NCBI RefSeq assembly: GCF_036227125.1
Contig: NZ_CP109435.1
Location: 1,922,001-1,986,000 of the forward strand
DNA: 64,000 nt
Direction: 5' to 3'
From: Streptomyces sp. NBC_01485
GTDB lineage: Bacteria > Actinomycetota > Actinomycetes > Streptomycetales > Streptomycetaceae
Every line of letters starts with the position of its first letter. Within the stretch, counting starts at the first letter, position 1. A model generated the notes under the pieces. That model made no database searches. It was not told the origin of the DNA and saw only the letters and a list, made by a program, of their open reading frames with translations. Made by a program: the position numbers and the translations under genes. Shown here piece by piece: positions 61,287 through 64,000 of the stretch.

Positions 61287-61322
61287 GTGGCCCCACCCGG
61301 TCGTCGCACCGGATGGGGCCAC
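61287..61322 (-). terminator. hairpin after the Rpf-like gene
   Basis: GTGGCCCCACCCGGT (61287-61301) pairs with ACCGGATGGGGCCAC (61308-61322) with one mismatch and a six-base loop, 21 bases past the stop of the LysM gene. Confidence 0.78.
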
Positions 61323-61343
61323 CTCGTCCCGTAGGGGGAACGG

Positions 61344-62102
<759 letters not shown>

Positions 62103-62257
62103 CTACGGACCCGGGCTCCCCCTGACCGGAGCGCTTCGGCCGCGCAAGGACGCGGTCGTGGCGCTCCGCCCCGTCCGTCGGCGGTCGTGCTGCGCGTTGT
62201 CTGGCTCTGCGCGGCCGGCGGACGTACCCGAGCGGTGCTCGCTGCACACGGCGGTGC

Positions 62258-62287
62258 AATCTAGGGACCCTGACGACCCGTTATCAA
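62258..62287 (-). promoter_or_regulatory. candidate promoter of the Rpf-like gene
   Basis: On the minus strand TTGATA (62287-62282), 18 bases, TAGATT (62263-62258) resembles a vegetative promoter. Transcripts would have a leader of about 160 bases with stem-forming GC arms, including CGGAGCGC and GCGCTCCG. 62288-62631 holds no supported gene. Confidence 0.45.
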
Positions 62288-62631
62288 CCAACTCCCTGTT
62301 CTCCCAGGCCAGTTACTGGTTACCGTAGGTAGCGGCGAATTCAGGACACCTACTTCATCCACCTTTTTCACATTTTGTCGACCAGCCACTCGAACAAACT
62401 GTGAGTCAGTTCACCGGGCCAAGTTCCGTGATCTCCCCGTTACTTGACATGGAGTGGCCGATTCCGCACGCAGCGTGATCACGTGCGCAGGATGGTTCGA
62501 TTACGTTGGCCGTGCAGCGTGACTCCCGCCACAGCTCGCCCGTTGTCTTCTTCATGAGCCGGGGACCCACCCGGACCACGAGCCGGAGCCACCCCGGCCT
62601 CGCCCAAGCACCGCATCCGAGGGAGTCACCC

Positions 62632-63414
62632 GTGCCGCGCATGCTCGACGTCAGCGACGAGGTACGCGCCGAGATCGGCGACGAAGAAGCCGACCGGCTG
62701 CTCGCCGGAGACAACGCCCCGGGCAGTTACGACTGCACGTCCTGCCGCACCCCGGGCGACTCCGAGAACGAACGCACCAGCACTGTCCTGTTCATCGGCG
62801 ACGAGACCGCGGTCCTCGCCTTCGCCCACTCCACCTGCCTGCCCTCGCAGATCGTCCAGGTCACCGAGGAGCAGCTTCAGGGCGCGGTCCGCTCCATCAG
62901 CGGCGACACGGTCGACCTGGACCCCGACAAGGTCATCCCCGAGCAGGCCGTGCTCGGTGTGACCAGCGGACTCGTCCTGATCGCCGGGGAGTTGCACCCG
63001 GCCCTCGTCGTCGAGCCGACCGCGCCCATCGTGCGGCCCGGCACGACCGGCGCCGGCGACGACTTCCTGCCCCTTCTCATCGAGCAGGGCTTCATGCCGC
63101 TGAGCCAGCTCACCGAGGTCCCGCCGGTACAGCACGGCTGGTCCGTACTGCTCGCGATGGGCCAACTGCACGCCGTACTGCAGCCGTCGGTGAACGGCGG
63201 GCAGCCGGTCGCCTGGTGGCAGGCACATCAGCCGTTGCAGGTGACGGAGGGCTGGCGGGCCGCCGCCAACAAGCACCAGCAGGTACTGATGTTCGCGGCG
63301 CCGGTGGGCTCGATCGGCCGCCAGCCCAGGGAGGACCTGCTGCGGGACGCGCTCGACAAGTCCGCGGCGAACGGGCAGTTGGTGGGGGCGGCACTGCCCC
63401 TTGCCGGGACCTGA
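62632..63414 (+). CDS. conserved Streptomyces protein, unknown function
   Basis: 260 residues from GTG at 62632 with GGGAG six bases upstream. Starts MPRMLDVSDEVRAEIGDEEA; a CTSC pair in SYDCTSCRTPGD and a later Cys in HSTCLPSQIVQV could bind a metal. The middle, SGLVLIAGELHPALVVEPTA and DDFLPLLIEQGFMPLSQL, alternates strands and helices. No signal peptide or membrane helix. I do not recognise a family with a known role. A TTGACA lies about 185 bases upstream. Confidence 0.78.
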   Translation: MPRMLDVSDEVRAEIGDEEADRLLAGDNAPGSYDCTSCRTPGDSENERTSTVLFIGDETAVLAFAHSTCLPSQIVQVTEEQLQGAVRSISGDTVDLDPDKVIPEQAVLGVTSGLVLIAGELHPALVVEPTAPIVRPGTTGAGDDFLPLLIEQGFMPLSQLTEVPPVQHGWSVLLAMGQLHAVLQPSVNGGQPVAWWQAHQPLQVTEGWRAAANKHQQVLMFAAPVGSIGRQPREDLLRDALDKSAANGQLVGAALPLAGT

Positions 63415-63436
63415 GACAAGCGCATGAGGGGGCGGG

Positions 63437-63536
63437 GACTGCGGGTTGCACGGCGGCGGCGGGTCGTTCGTGGCTGGTCCCGCCCACGCGGCGGAGCCGC
63501 ATGTACACGCAGCCCCGCGCCCCTTCGGGCGCGCTG
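63437..63536. repeat. dispersed Streptomyces-type GC-rich intergenic element
   Basis: The stretch with GTGGCTGGTCCCGCCCACGC, GGCGGAGCCGC and CAGCCCCGCGCCCCTTCGGG resembles a short imperfect-hairpin element that I recall as common between Streptomyces genes. Only one copy is in this window, so the call rests on recollection. Confidence 0.45.
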
Positions 63537-63577
63537 CACAACCGCATCTCTTCCCGTGCCGCGTCGTTTGGACATAC

Positions 63578-63997
63578 GTGCACACCTATGACGTTCCCCG
63601 CCGCCCGTCCTACCAGTCGATCCCGTCCGCGCGACCGGCTCAGGACTCCCAGGGCGGCCCATCGGCCACGCCGATCTACGACGCGCTCTACTCCGAGTAC
63701 GTCAAGACGTTCCGCTCGCTGCCGGGTGACCGCAGCGGCGAGGACGATCTGGGGTTCACCGCCTTCGGGAACATCCCGCACAGCACGGGCTCGTACGCGC
63801 CACCCCGCCCGGGGTCGTTCAGCAGTTCCTACAGCGCCTACAGCGCGGGGGCGCAGAGCGCGCGGCACGGGATCGGTCAGCAGTCCCAGTGGCAGCGGGT
63901 CGGGCAGATCGGCCAGCCGCACCCGCCCACCGCGATGCACCACATCCCTGCGGCACTCCCTGCGGCTCTCCCACCGGCGCCCCGCAGGACCGTCTGA
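63578..63997 (+). CDS. conserved Streptomyces protein, Pro/Ser-rich, unknown function
   Basis: 139 residues from GTG at 63578 (VHTYDVPRRPSYQSIPSARP) with GGACA just upstream. One conserved-looking block, TPIYDALYSEYVKTFRSLPG and GEDDLGFTAFGN, is followed by a low-complexity Ser/Tyr/Gln region and a Pro/Ala end, PAALPPAPRRTV. No signal peptide, helix bundle or Cys. It ends four bases before the window edge and is complete. Function unknown. Confidence 0.65.
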   Translation: MHTYDVPRRPSYQSIPSARPAQDSQGGPSATPIYDALYSEYVKTFRSLPGDRSGEDDLGFTAFGNIPHSTGSYAPPRPGSFSSSYSAYSAGAQSARHGIGQQSQWQRVGQIGQPHPPTAMHHIPAALPAALPPAPRRTV

Positions 63998-64000
63998 TCA

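Overview
The window is 64 kb of high-G+C DNA with the gene style of a Streptomyces chromosome: GTG and TTG starts, GGAGG-type ribosome binding sites, 4-base ATGA/GTGA overlaps, many secreted hydrolases and proteases, SepF-like and conservon-type proteins. From memory, the order homogentisate dioxygenase - GDSL lipase - GT2/deacetylase operon - secreted lipase - Y-family polymerase/DnaE2 - SepF-like - acyl-CoA dehydrogenase resembles the S. coelicolor SCO1710-SCO1760 core region. No rRNA, tRNA, CRISPR array, transposase or phage gene was recognised.

Layout. 1-9.7 kb: transporters (MFS, CitMHS), a truncated molybdopterin oxidoreductase remnant, TetR, a lipoprotein, hmgA with a GntR regulator, a type-ISP-like protein and a family III CoA-transferase. 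9.7-18.2 kb: a SigK/RskA-type sigma/anti-sigma pair divergent from a DUF4331 surface protein, a TPR membrane protein and a histidine-rich metal-exporter-like protein, then a membrane Ser/Thr kinase. 18.2-28 kb: GDSL lipase, a coupled glycosyltransferase-glycosyltransferase-deacetylase operon, DUF5925-type AAA ATPase, DUF72, small regulators, DUF402, methyltransferase, GNAT and a secreted lipase. 28-32.7 kb: an ImuB-like Y-family protein and DnaE2 as an ATGA-coupled operon, preceded by two LexA-box-like sequences, so probably an SOS mutagenesis cassette.

34.2-45 kb holds the most unusual block: acyl-CoA carboxylase beta subunit, FadD32-like fatty acyl-AMP ligase, a 1346-residue ACP-KS-AT-ACP-TE synthase resembling Pks13, an antigen-85-like acyltransferase, a PucR regulator and a cutinase-like hydrolase. 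This is the gene set that mycolic-acid bacteria use to condense two fatty acids (AccD4/FadD32/Pks13) and transfer the product outside the cell (Fbp, Culp). Streptomyces is not known to make mycolates. The block may direct synthesis and export of an alpha-branched beta-keto lipid. No beta-keto reductase is present in it. Two related chymotrypsin-like proteases in the same orientation flank the block.

45-64 kb returns to scattered genes: a secreted alpha/beta hydrolase, a luciferase-like monooxygenase with a FAD-binding partner, an orphan CvnD-like GTPase, a Cys-rich DUF5685 protein, the SepF-like protein, acyl-CoA dehydrogenase, a drug-efflux MFS pump, a PIG-V-like mannosyltransferase, a PAP2 phosphatase, an I78 inhibitor, an Rpf-like/LysM cell-wall protein and two Streptomyces hypotheticals. 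Several convergent pairs are separated by long perfect hairpins, and short tandem repeats occur both between and inside genes.
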